64,000 bases of DNA from Puccinia triticina (Eukaryota; Basidiomycota; Pucciniomycetes; Pucciniales; Pucciniaceae): contig NC_070564.1 of assembly GCF_026914185.1 (NCBI RefSeq), positions 7,130,001-7,194,000 on the forward strand, given 5' to 3'. Below the pieces are notes generated by a model. It saw only the letters and a program-made list of their open reading frames with translations. It was not told the DNA's origin and did not search any database. The position numbers and the translations under genes were made by a program. Of this stretch, positions 1 through 9,089 are shown piece after piece (the stretch's first letter is position 1; each line of letters begins with the position of its first letter).

Positions 1-308
1 GTAGACCGCTAATGTGAAATTTACTCTGGGGCTTAGATTAAATTGATTGGCCATCGTGTTGGAGATTAAATTCAGCCGAGAGCCCAAGTTGACTAACGGG
101 GTGGCCGCAGTTTTGTTGTCGCCGATGAGACATGGAAGATAACCCAGTGGACATGAGTAGAGGTTGGGTTCAAATCCCAAATCCCTGTCGGATACTTCCG
201 CCAACGTTCCGGAGTTCACTTTCAGTTTGTCATTCCCCACTTCCACTCTTTGTCTTGAAACCCATTTCTTCATGCCTTCTGCTATTGACGGTGAGATGGC
301 CATGAGTT

Positions 309-1116
309 TGTGAGAATTCCAGCTTAGGTGAACGGTGTCTTTCTCATAAATTGAGAAAGATATCGGGAACTAAATTAGCTGCGGAAAAAGGTGAGCAAAG
401 CAAACCATTTCCGCAGTCCAAAATCAGCGCCGCGGGCGTTGAAACTGAATTCATCTTCTTGATGACAGCAGGGACATTGCACGTGAGCAGCAAGATTAGG
501 CTTCAGGAGAACTCCGGCCCAAGATTGCTCATTGAGAGAATTACGGCTAGCACCAAAGGTAAGCGGCTGTATACAAACTCAAGAGAACAGATCAGAAAGG
601 TGCTAAAGACCTTTTTTGTCAATCTAGACAAAACTGTTGAAGAAAGAAAGGCCAATCACACCAATACCTCTCAAAGAGCAGGAAAAGATATTGGTAAGTG
701 ATCTGTGCTCCAGGCATAGAGAGCGAGAACCAGGCGCAGATGCTGAAGCAACAAAACTATAACATAGATAACGTTGCAACTCTTCTGCGCCAAATCGCCG
801 ACGCCAAGTGAAAAATCACCTGAGTCGAAAGACCATTTTGAGTAAGGCGAACGCAAACCTCAGGAGAGACAAGGAGTGAAGTGGCAAAAGCTAATACTGA
901 ACTCTCTTCTGGAGCAGATTTGCGTCACCATCAACGAGGATTCATACCTTTCTTATATTCTCTTATCTTCATCTCTATCCTTAAGTAGAGAGCGGCCAAG
1001 GTTCTGCTCTTAGGTAAAAGACAACTCCCTTTTATTTATTCCCATCTCTTAATTGTAATTACAATACAACTTAGTCTAACGGGAATAAAAAACTCTTAGT
1101 CCTTTACATTCTTTCA
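309..1116 (+). mobile_element. 808 bp TG...CA element (solo-LTR-like) with repeated splice-donor-like motifs
   Basis: The element starts TGTGAGAATT and ends TCTTTCA. It is flanked by the 5 bp direct repeat GAGTT (304-308 and 1117-1121), and removing it rejoins the gag and protease frames of the surrounding retroelement. These are marks of LTR-retroelement integration, so a solo LTR is the simplest reading. It is related to 62112-62945 and to 29635-30269. All three carry several GGTRAG-type motifs in series and end in a GGTAAA-type motif followed by an AT-rich tail. The plus-strand ORF at 351-701 lies inside it and resembles no protein I know. Confidence 0.75.
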
Positions 1117-2356
1117 GAGTTCAGAGACTGTGATGTCGGGTACCGGCAAGACCGAAATTTTCCGTAACACGCCATCCACTGCATTAGGATGCTCCCGGGA
1201 AACCTCCCTCTCGAAACGAACCTTAGGACCCGTGGTTTTCTGGGTTGGAGCCCGCTTGGGGCTCGAGTCTTTTGGCGTCTCTTGAGTATTGGAATCCTCA
1301 GCACCACGCTCGAATAACACCGGCTCCTCATCCATGACAGACGCTTCCTCTGGAACCGGGACGACCAACAGACGCCTCGCGGGACGCTTAGCTGCACTTG
1401 ACGGGGCGAGAGGGGCTTTGTAGGGCTTTGGGTCCTCGTGCCTCTTTCTTCCCACGGGATCAGCCTCATAGACTCCTGCGAAACACTGCGAAGAAGTTGC
1501 AGGGGGACGCCAAGGCTGGAGAGACCCGCATCCTGCCTTGAATCCAGGGGTCGGTTCTGTCGCTGCCTGTCCGGTAGATGGTTTTCCTGGTTGAAAAGAT
1601 GCTACCACGTGTTGTATGGGCCTGCTAGAATCCCAAGGGATCATAGCTCCGTTTGGGAGGAAGAAATTTGTCCCTCGGTGCTCCACAAGGTTGGCGTTGA
1701 TATCCTTTTGCAGCTCAAAACAGCGAGCGGTCCCATGGCCCTCCCTATGACAATAAAAGCACACCATAGGCCCTCGCGGCCCCTGAGATTTAGACGAAAC
1801 AGCCGCTAACTTCTGATCCAACTTCTGTTTGAAAGCCTCGAACATTCTGGTAAGGTCGTCCATGGTAGGGACGGGCTTGTCCGCCTGAGGTACGTCCTTG
1901 GTCCGTCGATCGGTTCCCATCTTTTTCATCACTTCGTTCGCTTCTTGGATCGTTGACGATGGTGCTGGCTTGGTGGCTTTTGAATCCTCGAAAATCAAAG
2001 CGGTCTGGCGCTGCATTACTCCGTTAATCGCCTTCTTAAGGACCTCAAATTTCGGCAGCTTAAAACGTCTGTCGGCGGTAGTGATCATAGTGTCGTCTTT
2101 GAACAGTTGATCTCTTATTCTTTCCTGAACGCCAACCAAGAATGTCTGGTAGAATTTGTTGCGGATTTCTTCTGCAGATTCGATATGTCCTTTGGCGACC
2201 AGATATGACTGTATAGGCTCCCATTCTTTCCGAAGAGCTTGATAGTCCGCGACCGACGATACCCCACCTCTAGCTAACCAGCCGTCCTTTAATGATTTGA
2301 TGTCGCTGGTAGTGAACTTTGCTGCATCAACATCCTCCCAGTATGGCAACATAGAT

Positions 2357-2653
2357 TGTGAAGCCCCCTTCGAGAGCTCACAAGCGGAGATTACATAAGC
2401 CACCCAACAGTCTCTTAAGCTCGGTTCCCCCGCGCCCTCCTAGCTCAGCAGAGAGAAACTGATACATCTCTCCTGGGCTAGGTGAGCATATTCCTTTCAT
2501 CATTTCATTATCCTAGTTGTATGTACAGAGAGAAACTGATACATCTCTCCTGGGCTAGTTCTATCTGCAATACAAGAGTGGTTCATAGAAACCTTTTAGG
2601 CCTCGTGCCTCGTGCCAGCCCAGTTAGTGAAGAGTCCCTTGAGGACTCTTACA
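2357..2653 (+). repeat. 5' LTR of the pol-only Gypsy element
   Basis: 297 bp, TGTGAAG...CTTACA. It contains two copies of a block around GAGAGAAACTGATACATCTC separated by about 70 bp. The same duplicated-block layout recurs in the LTRs at 29288, 34445, 48232 and 56752. Confidence 0.93.
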
Positions 2654-5600
2654 CTTTTTTTTTCTCGAATACCACTCCTGGAGGTCCCTTTCGCAATGGG
2701 TTCCTCAATCATTTCATCTTTGTCGAGCATTTCGGCTCGTTTTCCGTCTTTGCCTTCGTCTTCGCCCTCGGCCTTGCTTCCCCCCCCTCTTCCCGAACCA
2801 TCCACCAGCGACCCTTCTCTGAATCCCATTAAACCAGCGCGGGTTATTCTCGAGCTCCAATTAGCAGGACGTTGCTTCAGGGCCCTTGTCGACACGGGTT
2901 CCGAGATCGACCTTATCTCAGATAGTGCCGCGGACGAATCCTTCTTAGCTCGTCGGCCATTGGGACAACCGAGCTCAATCAGACTGGCGCTTGGAGATGG
3001 CTCAGCAACACCCCTCACCATTCGACATTACGTGACGACTACGTTGCGCATCGCTTGTCCATCCTTCATTTTTGAAGACGTACCGCTACGCGTTGGACCT
3101 GTCCTAGGAGATTTCGACATTATCCTCGGAACTCCGTTCCTACATCGACATGGACTTTCGGTGTCCGTAGAACTGCAGGCAGTAGAGTGCTCTCGCTCAA
3201 ATACCCTGATTTACGACTACCGAGTGGACCCTGAGACGCCTCAGTCAGCAGCCGCGGTGTCCACCTCATCTTCTGAGTACCCCTGCGCAGATTCGGAGCG
3301 GTTAATCTTGAAGGAATTCGCGGACCTTTTCCCTGACGGCATCCCAGCGGTTAGCAGTGAGATTGACAAGGATGTTCGGGCGTTGGACGACTTTTTTCCG
3401 AGAAAACTCCAAGACGCGGCGTCCCGCACTCAACATAAAATTGTTCTGACAGATCCCAACGCCGTCATCAATGAGCGTCAATTCCCCTATCCACCCAAAC
3501 ATCTCGCGGCGTGGAGGACTCTCCTGGATCAACACATTAAGGCGGGTCGTATCCGTCGTTCGACTAGCCAATATGCGTCCCCAAGCCTCATCATTCCAAA
3601 GAAAGATCCAACGGCTCTTCCCCATTGGGTTTGTGATTATCGTAAGCTCAATAGTCTTACTGTTCGCGACCGCTCTCCACTCCCCAATGTCGACGAACTT
3701 GTCCGTTTAGTCGCTTCCGGCAAGGTGTTCTCGATCTTGGATCAAACGAATGCGTTTTTTCAGACCAGAATGAGAGAAGAAGACATTCCGCTGACAGCGG
3801 TCAAGACGCCATGGGGACTTATGGAATGGGTGGTAATGCCGATGGGACTGACGAATGCGCCAGCTACTCACCAGGCTAGGCTTGAGGAAGCGTTAGGCGA
3901 TCTCGTCAACGACATCTGCGTGGTGTACCTTGACGACATTGTCATCTTTTCGAACTTGTTTGAAGAACACGAAACACACGTGCGCGCGGTCCTCCGTAAA
4001 CTTCGTCAAGCCAACCTCTACTGCAGCCCGAAGAAGACGAAGCTTTTCTGGGGTCGTGTGAAGTTTTTGGGCCATTGGATCTCAGCCAATGGAATCGAAG
4101 CTGATGACAACAAAATAGCTGATATCCAATCCTGGCCGTTGCCGCAGTCAGCCAAGGGGGTAAAACGGTTTCTTGGTACTGTGCAATGGATGAAGAAATT
4201 TATCTGGGGCCTGCAACGCTATGTCGGCACGCTCACACCTTTGACAAGTTCAAAACTTGACAATAAAGCTTTTAAATGGGGCCCTAGAGAAGAGAAGGCT
4301 TTCCAGAATATCAAGCGCATCATGACAACACTCCCTTGTTTAAAGAATGTCGATTACGAATCCGACGACCCGCTCTGGCTTTTCACGGACGCGAGCGGTT
4401 CGGGACTCGGAGCGGCTTTGTTTCAAGGCAAAGACTGGAAGATCGCTTCCCCGATTGCTTACGAGTCGCACCAGATGACACCGGCGGAGCGCAATTATCC
4501 AGTCCATGAGCAAGAATTGTTAGCTGTCGTACATGCACTCCAAAAGTGGCGAATGCTACTTCTTGGAATGAAGATCAACGTGATGTCAGATCATCATTCT
4601 CTAGTTCACCTTCCCCGACAACGCACGCTGAGTAAGAGACAAGCGCGCTGGTCTGAACTCTTGGCGGACTTCGACCTCAATTTTAACTACATTCGGGGCA
4701 AAGACAACTCTGTTGCCGACGCCCTCTCCAGGAAGGATCTTCCCGACGACGAACCTTTCACAGAGGAAGTGACTTGGGTGGCCGCATTAACGGAGCTTGG
4801 TTTGTCAATTGCACCTTCCCTCAGAGAGGCCATTCTGACCGGTTACGCACATGACCAATTTTGCATCGCCTTACGTGATGCTCTTCCTCTCCGGACAGAT
4901 TGCGTGGAAGAGAATGGTCTCCTTTTCATCGATGGACGACTGGTCATCCCAGCAAACTTCAAATTACGCCGATCACTCATTGATGAAGCGCACCTGCGCC
5001 TTGGCCACCTCGGATTTCTCAAAACGACCGCCGAACTCCGGCGGGATTTTTTCTGGCCACGGATGTCCACCGACATACGACAAATTCTCGAGCGCTGTGA
5101 TACTTGTCAACGCACCAAGGCTCCCACTACAGCACCGGCGGGAAAAATGCTCACTCCCTCTTTCCCTCGTCAACCGCTGACAGACATTGCGATTGATTTC
5201 GTGGGACCGTTGCGCAAGGCGTCCCACTATGATATGCTTCTCACGTGTACTTGCCGATTGTCCGGATTCATTCAAATTATTCCGGTTCTCCAAACAGACA
5301 CGACTGAAAAGACAGCGAGCCAATTCTTCAATGGGTGGATCGCCCGATTTGGCCCACCTGCCTCCATCATCAGTGACCGTGATAAGACCTGGACATCACG
5401 GTTCTGGAAGTCTCTTATGTCCCGGTTGAACATTAAATTTCATATGTCGACATCCTTCCACCCGCAAGCTGACGGCCGTAGCGAGCGTTCCAACAAGACA
5501 GTAGGTCAGATCCTGTGGTCTTTCACCTCCAAACGCCAGACGAAATGGCTAGAAGCCTTACCTGCTGTAGAATACGCCATCAATTCGGCAATGAACGTCG

Positions 5601-6151
5601 CTACGGGGATCAGCCCCTTTGAGCTTCTCTACGGACGTAAGCCCTCGCTTTTTCCCTCCCGACCCCAACCTCTGAGCAACACACCTCCGGACCTCCCGGC
5701 CCTCGATAAATGGATTAAACTTCGTGAAGGTGCTTGGGCCGAGGCCCGTGATGTGCTCTGTGCCAGCCGGGTCCGACAGGCCATTCAGCACAACAAGAAA
5801 CACACAAATCCTCCTCCTTTGACAATTGGTACACCGGTACTACTGAATTCGGCCGACTGGCGCGGTAAACATCAAACTGGCGTCGACAAACTGAAAGATC
5901 GATTTGAGGGCCCATACACGGTCACCAAAGTTTTGAACTACGGCCAAACTGTGACACTAGCTCTACCTGCTGGAGGCAAACGCCATCCGACATTCCACAT
6001 TTCAAAAATCAAACCCCTCCGTGGCGAATCGGATACCACTTCGGACGCTGTCTCGACGCTCTCTGATCACTCTCGACATTCATCCTCAAGGTCTTATAGG
6101 GGGGGAGACTGTGAAGCCCCCTTCGAGAGCTCACAAGCGGAGATTACATAA
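2612..6151 (+). CDS. pol: Gypsy Pol polyprotein (protease, RT, RNase H, integrase)
   Basis: The open frame encodes 1179 residues. Domains in order are an aspartic protease with D-T-G-S at residues 94-97, and a reverse transcriptase with the Y-L-D-D active site near residue 440 and the usual P-L-P and F-F-Q context before it. Then come RNase H (F-T-D-A-S near 591), an integrase HHCC zinc finger (near 793-835) and an integrase core with D (I-D-F-V-G), D (S-D-R-D) and E (R-S-E-R-S). The end carries a GPY/F-type domain (F-E-G-P-Y). No chromodomain is visible. The first ATG at 2612 lies in the 5' LTR. The ATG at 2696 (residue 29) is the first inside the internal region and may be the real start. 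The frame ends 42 nt inside the 3' LTR. The N-terminal ~70 residues are Ser/Pro-rich and do not look like Gag. All catalytic residues that I can check are present. Confidence 0.95.
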   Translation: MPAQLVKSPLRTLTLFFSRIPLLEVPFAMGSSIISSLSSISARFPSLPSSSPSALLPPPLPEPSTSDPSLNPIKPARVILELQLAGRCFRALVDTGSEIDLISDSAADESFLARRPLGQPSSIRLALGDGSATPLTIRHYVTTTLRIACPSFIFEDVPLRVGPVLGDFDIILGTPFLHRHGLSVSVELQAVECSRSNTLIYDYRVDPETPQSAAAVSTSSSEYPCADSERLILKEFADLFPDGIPAVSSEIDKDVRALDDFFPRKLQDAASRTQHKIVLTDPNAVINERQFPYPPKHLAAWRTLLDQHIKAGRIRRSTSQYASPSLIIPKKDPTALPHWVCDYRKLNSLTVRDRSPLPNVDELVRLVASGKVFSILDQTNAFFQTRMREEDIPLTAVKTPWGLMEWVVMPMGLTNAPATHQARLEEALGDLVNDICVVYLDDIVIFSNLFEEHETHVRAVLRKLRQANLYCSPKKTKLFWGRVKFLGHWISANGIEADDNKIADIQSWPLPQSAKGVKRFLGTVQWMKKFIWGLQRYVGTLTPLTSSKLDNKAFKWGPREEKAFQNIKRIMTTLPCLKNVDYESDDPLWLFTDASGSGLGAALFQGKDWKIASPIAYESHQMTPAERNYPVHEQELLAVVHALQKWRMLLLGMKINVMSDHHSLVHLPRQRTLSKRQARWSELLADFDLNFNYIRGKDNSVADALSRKDLPDDEPFTEEVTWVAALTELGLSIAPSLREAILTGYAHDQFCIALRDALPLRTDCVEENGLLFIDGRLVIPANFKLRRSLIDEAHLRLGHLGFLKTTAELRRDFFWPRMSTDIRQILERCDTCQRTKAPTTAPAGKMLTPSFPRQPLTDIAIDFVGPLRKASHYDMLLTCTCRLSGFIQIIPVLQTDTTEKTASQFFNGWIARFGPPASIISDRDKTWTSRFWKSLMSRLNIKFHMSTSFHPQADGRSERSNKTVGQILWSFTSKRQTKWLEALPAVEYAINSAMNVATGISPFELLYGRKPSLFPSRPQPLSNTPPDLPALDKWIKLREGAWAEARDVLCASRVRQAIQHNKKHTNPPPLTIGTPVLLNSADWRGKHQTGVDKLKDRFEGPYTVTKVLNYGQTVTLALPAGGKRHPTFHISKIKPLRGESDTTSDAVSTLSDHSRHSSSRSYRGGDCEAPFESSQAEIT

Positions 6152-6406
6152 GCCACCCAACAGTCTCTTAAGCTCGGTTCCCCCGCGCCCTCCTAGCTCA
6201 GCAGAGAGAAACTGATACATCTCTCCTGGGCTAGGTGAGCATATTCCTTTCATCATTTCATTATCCTAGTTGTATGTACAGAGAGAAACTGATACATCTC
6301 TCCTGGGCTAGTTCTATCTGCAATACAAGAGTGGTTCATAGAAACCTTTTAGGCCTCGTGCCTCGTGCCAGCCCAGTTAGTGAAGAGTCCCTTGAGGACT
6401 CTTACA
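6110..6406 (+). repeat. 3' LTR of the pol-only Gypsy element
   Basis: 297 bp copy of 2357-2653, preceded by a G-rich polypurine tract at 6098-6109 and followed by the target duplication TAGAT. Confidence 0.93.
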
Positions 6407-6942
6407 TAGATGCCTTTAGCTTAGGCCAATCCGGTGGGTCGTAGCCTTCCAAAGTCTCCAGTACGTCGAGCAAACTGTCGTCCACAAAAAAGAATAACTG
6501 CTCGGCCATGTCCCAGCCAGACGCTTTATCCAAGCGTGCGGCAACCTGATATTGACTAAGAAACCGCACCACGTTGGTGCCATCGAACTTCAGACTCTTG
6601 CCATGCGGCGGCTTGATCTTGACGGATTCGACGACGCTGGGTTCGGCCATGATGCTTCGGTGGATCTTCAGACTGAAAAACGAAAACGGCGAATGGGGTG
6701 CGGCTCACAGCGTGGCAGGTAATGCTTTCGACGTGTGTAGAGATGCCCGGAGGTGCTACTATGGAGGGGACTTACTTTTGTCTCTCCTATGCCCCGCGGC
6801 TGACATCCTACAACAACAAAGAAATAAAATTATTCCGGTCTTGATCCTGAAACGAGGAAACTGGACCAGTTTCAGATGATTCTCAAATCGCCCCAAAAGA
6901 AAAGCTCGAAAGAATCCAGCCTAAGCCCGCCAGTGCGTCTTG

Positions 6943-7003
6943 AAATCCTGAGGCGAGACTGTAAATCTTGAGGTCGCTGGTTCGATCCCGGCTCGGGGGA
7001 CCA
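6943..7003 (-). other. Primer-binding site matching the 3' half of tRNA-Tyr(GTA)
   Basis: On the plus strand the sequence reads as the 3' half of a tRNA: an anticodon arm with loop CTGTAAA (anticodon GTA), variable region, T arm with GGTTCGATCCC, an acceptor strand and a terminal CCA at 7001-7003. On the minus strand, the sense strand of the surrounding retroelement, this is a primer-binding site TGGTCCCCCGAGCC... lying two bases after the LTR. The same ~60 nt follow the LTR at 41481-42267. There is no 5' half, so this is not a tRNA gene. Confidence 0.85.
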
Positions 7004-7005
7004 AA

Positions 7006-7450
7006 TATGGACTCCGGCCGTGCCAGGCGGAGGCAGTCGGGTGAGGGGAAAGTGCTCGAGTGCTGCCCTCGTTGGTGGTCCTGCGAAAAGTATTGAGAAT
7101 AGTCAAACAGAAAAGTGATAGCGGTTGGGGGGGGGGAAGGGATTTGTATGAGAGGGAACGAGGGGGTGGAATACCCTCGGCGGTTTGGTTGGGTAAGAAG
7201 CTCATCAGAAGAAGGAAAGAAAATGGAGGGAAGGCCGGCGCGTTTGTCGGACTATCAGAGGGTGATCAGATGAAGAAAAACTCAGAGACTCGGGATCTTC
7301 ACGATCCGGATCAATAAACTCAGAACTCAAAAATATGATGATATTCCTCGTCGTCCAGAGGTGGATACCATGCGGATCCTCCCTCCAAGTTCGGCTGAAC
7401 TTGGATTCAGGCCCGCAACATGCCGCGCGACGAGCCCTCGTGCCCGCTTA
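7006..7450 (-). repeat. Decayed 5' LTR of the outer minus-strand retroelement
   Basis: The sequence is alignable by eye with the reverse complement of the 787 bp LTR at 41481-42267. Shared landmarks are the GTGCCAGGCGG block, the GTGATAGCG-poly-G block, the GGAATACC.TCGGCGG block and the pair of CAAGTTYGARYTYAAACTTGG-like arms. Its terminus reads TATGG where the other LTR has TGTGG. The distal part is missing where the satellite array begins. This LTR, with the primer site and gag, marks the left-edge element as an older relative of the gag-only element at 41481-45811. Plus-strand ORFs in this stretch are not genes. Confidence 0.7.
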
Positions 7451-7489
7451 AAATTAGTTTAATATGGTTGAGCATATTTTTGTCAGGGT

Positions 7490-9085
7490 CTTAACACCAA
7501 GAAAATACCAAATTAGTGATATCTGGCAACCAATCATATTGTAGCTGCTACATTTGGGGGTTTTGCGGTCATTCAAAGTACAGAATGAATCTTTGAGGGG
7601 ATTCTATCATTTTGGTACCAATGTCATGGAATAACTACAACGCTGCGCTGAGATATAGTGGCAGAAACACCAAGAAAATACCAAATTAGTGATATTTGTC
7701 AACAGATCACATTGTGGCTGATAAGTTTGGGGTTTCTGTGGTCATTCAAGGTACAAGATGTATTTTTGAGGTCATGTGATTATTTTGGTACCAATATCAT
7801 GGAAAAAATCCCACGCTGCGCTGAGATATAGTGGCAGAAACACCAAGAAATTACCAAATTAGTAATATTTGACAGCTGATCACATTGTGCTACATTTGGG
7901 GGTTTTGTGGTCATTCAAGGTACACAATGAATCTTTGAGGGCATTTGATCATTTTGGTACCAATATCATGGAAGAACTCCCACGCTGCGCTGAGATATAG
8001 TGGGAGCAACACCAAGAAACTACCAAATTAGTGATATTTGGCAACTGATCACATTGTGGCTGCTACATTTGGGGGTTTTGTGGTCATTCAAGGTACTCAA
8101 TGAATCTTCAGGAGCAGTTGATCATTTTGGTAACAATATCATGGAAGAACTCCCACGCTGCGCTGATATATAGTGGCAGAAACACCAAGAAACTGCCAAA
8201 TTAGTGATATTTGGCAACTGATCACATTGTAGCTGCTACATTTGGGGGTTTTGTGGTCATTCAAGGTACAAAATGAATCTTCAGGGGCATTTGATCATTT
8301 TGATACCAGTATCATTGAAGAACTCCCACGCTTCCCTGAGATATAGTGGCAGAAGCACCAAGAAACTACCAAATTAGTGATATTTGGCAACTGATCACAT
8401 TGTAGCTGCTACATTTGGGAGTTTTGTGGTCATGCAAGGTACACAATGAATCTTTGAGGGCATTTGATCATTTTGATAGCAATATCATGGAAGAACTCCC
8501 AAGCTGCGCTGAGATATATTGGCAGAAACACCAAGAAACTACCGATTAGTGATATTTGGCAACTTATCACATTGTGGCTGCTACATTTGGGGGTTTTGTG
8601 GTCATTCAAGGTACGCAATGAATCTTTGGGGGCATTTGATCATTCTGGTACCAATATCATGGAAGAAATCCCACGCTGCGCTGATATATAGTGGCAGAAA
8701 CACCAACACTGCAAAAAAAACTGTGTCAACTGTGAGCAGTTGACATGGGGTAACTCTGAGGAAGCTTGTGGTGTTACACCAGCCTTACTCAAGGTTTGAC
8801 TCAACCCAAGCTTTAATGCACAGTCACTGTGCACCTTGCACAGTGACTGTGCCAACAAAGACACTTGTGCACTCAGGTGGAGTTACAATGGCAGCTTGGC
8901 TTGAGTATCCTGCATGTCAACTGAAAGCAGTTGACCAAGTTTTTTTTGCAGTGCAATAAACAACCAAATTAGTGATATTATAATTTGGCAACCAATCACA
9001 TTGTAGCCGGTACATTTGGGGGTTTTGTGGTCATTCAAGGTACAAACTGAATCTTTTAGGGCATTTGATTATTTTGGTACCCCCA
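7490..9085. repeat. Satellite array of ~170 bp units (about nine copies)
   Basis: The unit is AT-rich and recognised by GGTTTTGTGGTCATTCAAGG, followed by TTTGGTACCAATATCATGG, CCCACGCTGCGCTGAGATATAG and CCAAATTAGTGATATTTGGC. Units recur near 7557, 7728, 7898, 8070, 8241, 8418, 8590 and 9018 at steps of 170-177 bp. The last step is enlarged by the MITE at 8707-8953. Copies differ by scattered substitutions and small indels. No coding capacity is evident. Confidence 0.9.
8707..8953. mobile_element. 247 bp MITE, terminal repeat CACTGCAAAAAAAACT
   Basis: Both ends carry an inverted repeat starting CACTGCAAAAAAAACT, and the 3 bp target duplication CAA lies at 8704-8706 and 8954-8956. Subterminal GTCAACTG...CAGTTGAC arms and a central hairpin (GCACAGTCACTGTGC / GCACAGTGACTGTGC) follow. 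It sits inside one satellite unit. CAC-type ends with 3 bp duplications resemble CACTA-like elements. No transposase is present. Confidence 0.85.
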
Positions 9086-9089
9086 GGCC

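Larger units (their letters stand above)
2357..6406 (+). mobile_element. Young Ty3/Gypsy LTR retrotransposon, pol-only (no gag)
   Basis: This is a complete element with two 297 bp LTRs (2357-2653 and 6110-6406) that look identical by eye. Each LTR begins TGTGAAG and ends CTTACA. The 5 bp target duplication TAGAT sits at 2352-2356 and 6407-6411. A purine-rich tract directly precedes the 3' LTR (6098-6109). The internal region of 3456 bp holds one uninterrupted pol frame. I find no Gag domain or zinc knuckle on its plus strand. I also see no convincing tRNA primer site after the 5' LTR, which continues with a T-rich run. The element sits in the gag gene of an older minus-strand retroelement. 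Identical LTRs and an open pol suggest a very recent insertion that may still be mobile if Gag is supplied in trans. Confidence 0.95.
1..6650 (-). pseudogene. gag-pro: Split gag-pro gene of a minus-strand LTR retroelement (Ty3/Gypsy-like)
   Basis: This is a structural Gag joined to a retropepsin-like domain. Reading on the minus strand, coding runs 6650-6407, 2351-1117 and 308-1, and then leaves the window. Removing the two inserts with one copy of each target duplication restores one open frame across both junctions. The first two parts alone come to about 494 codons. Gag has a zinc knuckle of the CX2CX4HX4C type (C-F-Y-C...H...C, near 1760-1720). It is followed by a conserved stretch that is also present in the gag at 43077-44999. 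The protease-like part near 130-80 has N-L-G where retropepsins have D-T/S-G, so the catalytic Asp is replaced and the domain is probably inactive. The TGA that ends the visible ORF at 1114 comes from the insert at 309-1116. RT, RNase H and integrase would lie outside the window to the left. I am sure of the family type and less sure of the clade. Confidence 0.85.

Noticed and set aside
351..701. A 116-codon plus-strand gene
   Set aside because: It lies inside the 808 bp TG...CA element, has no known domain, and the related element at 62112 does not keep the frame.
6943..7003. A tRNA-Tyr gene
   Set aside because: Only the 3' half of the tRNA is present, followed by an LTR end, and the same arrangement occurs at 42270; it is a primer-binding site.
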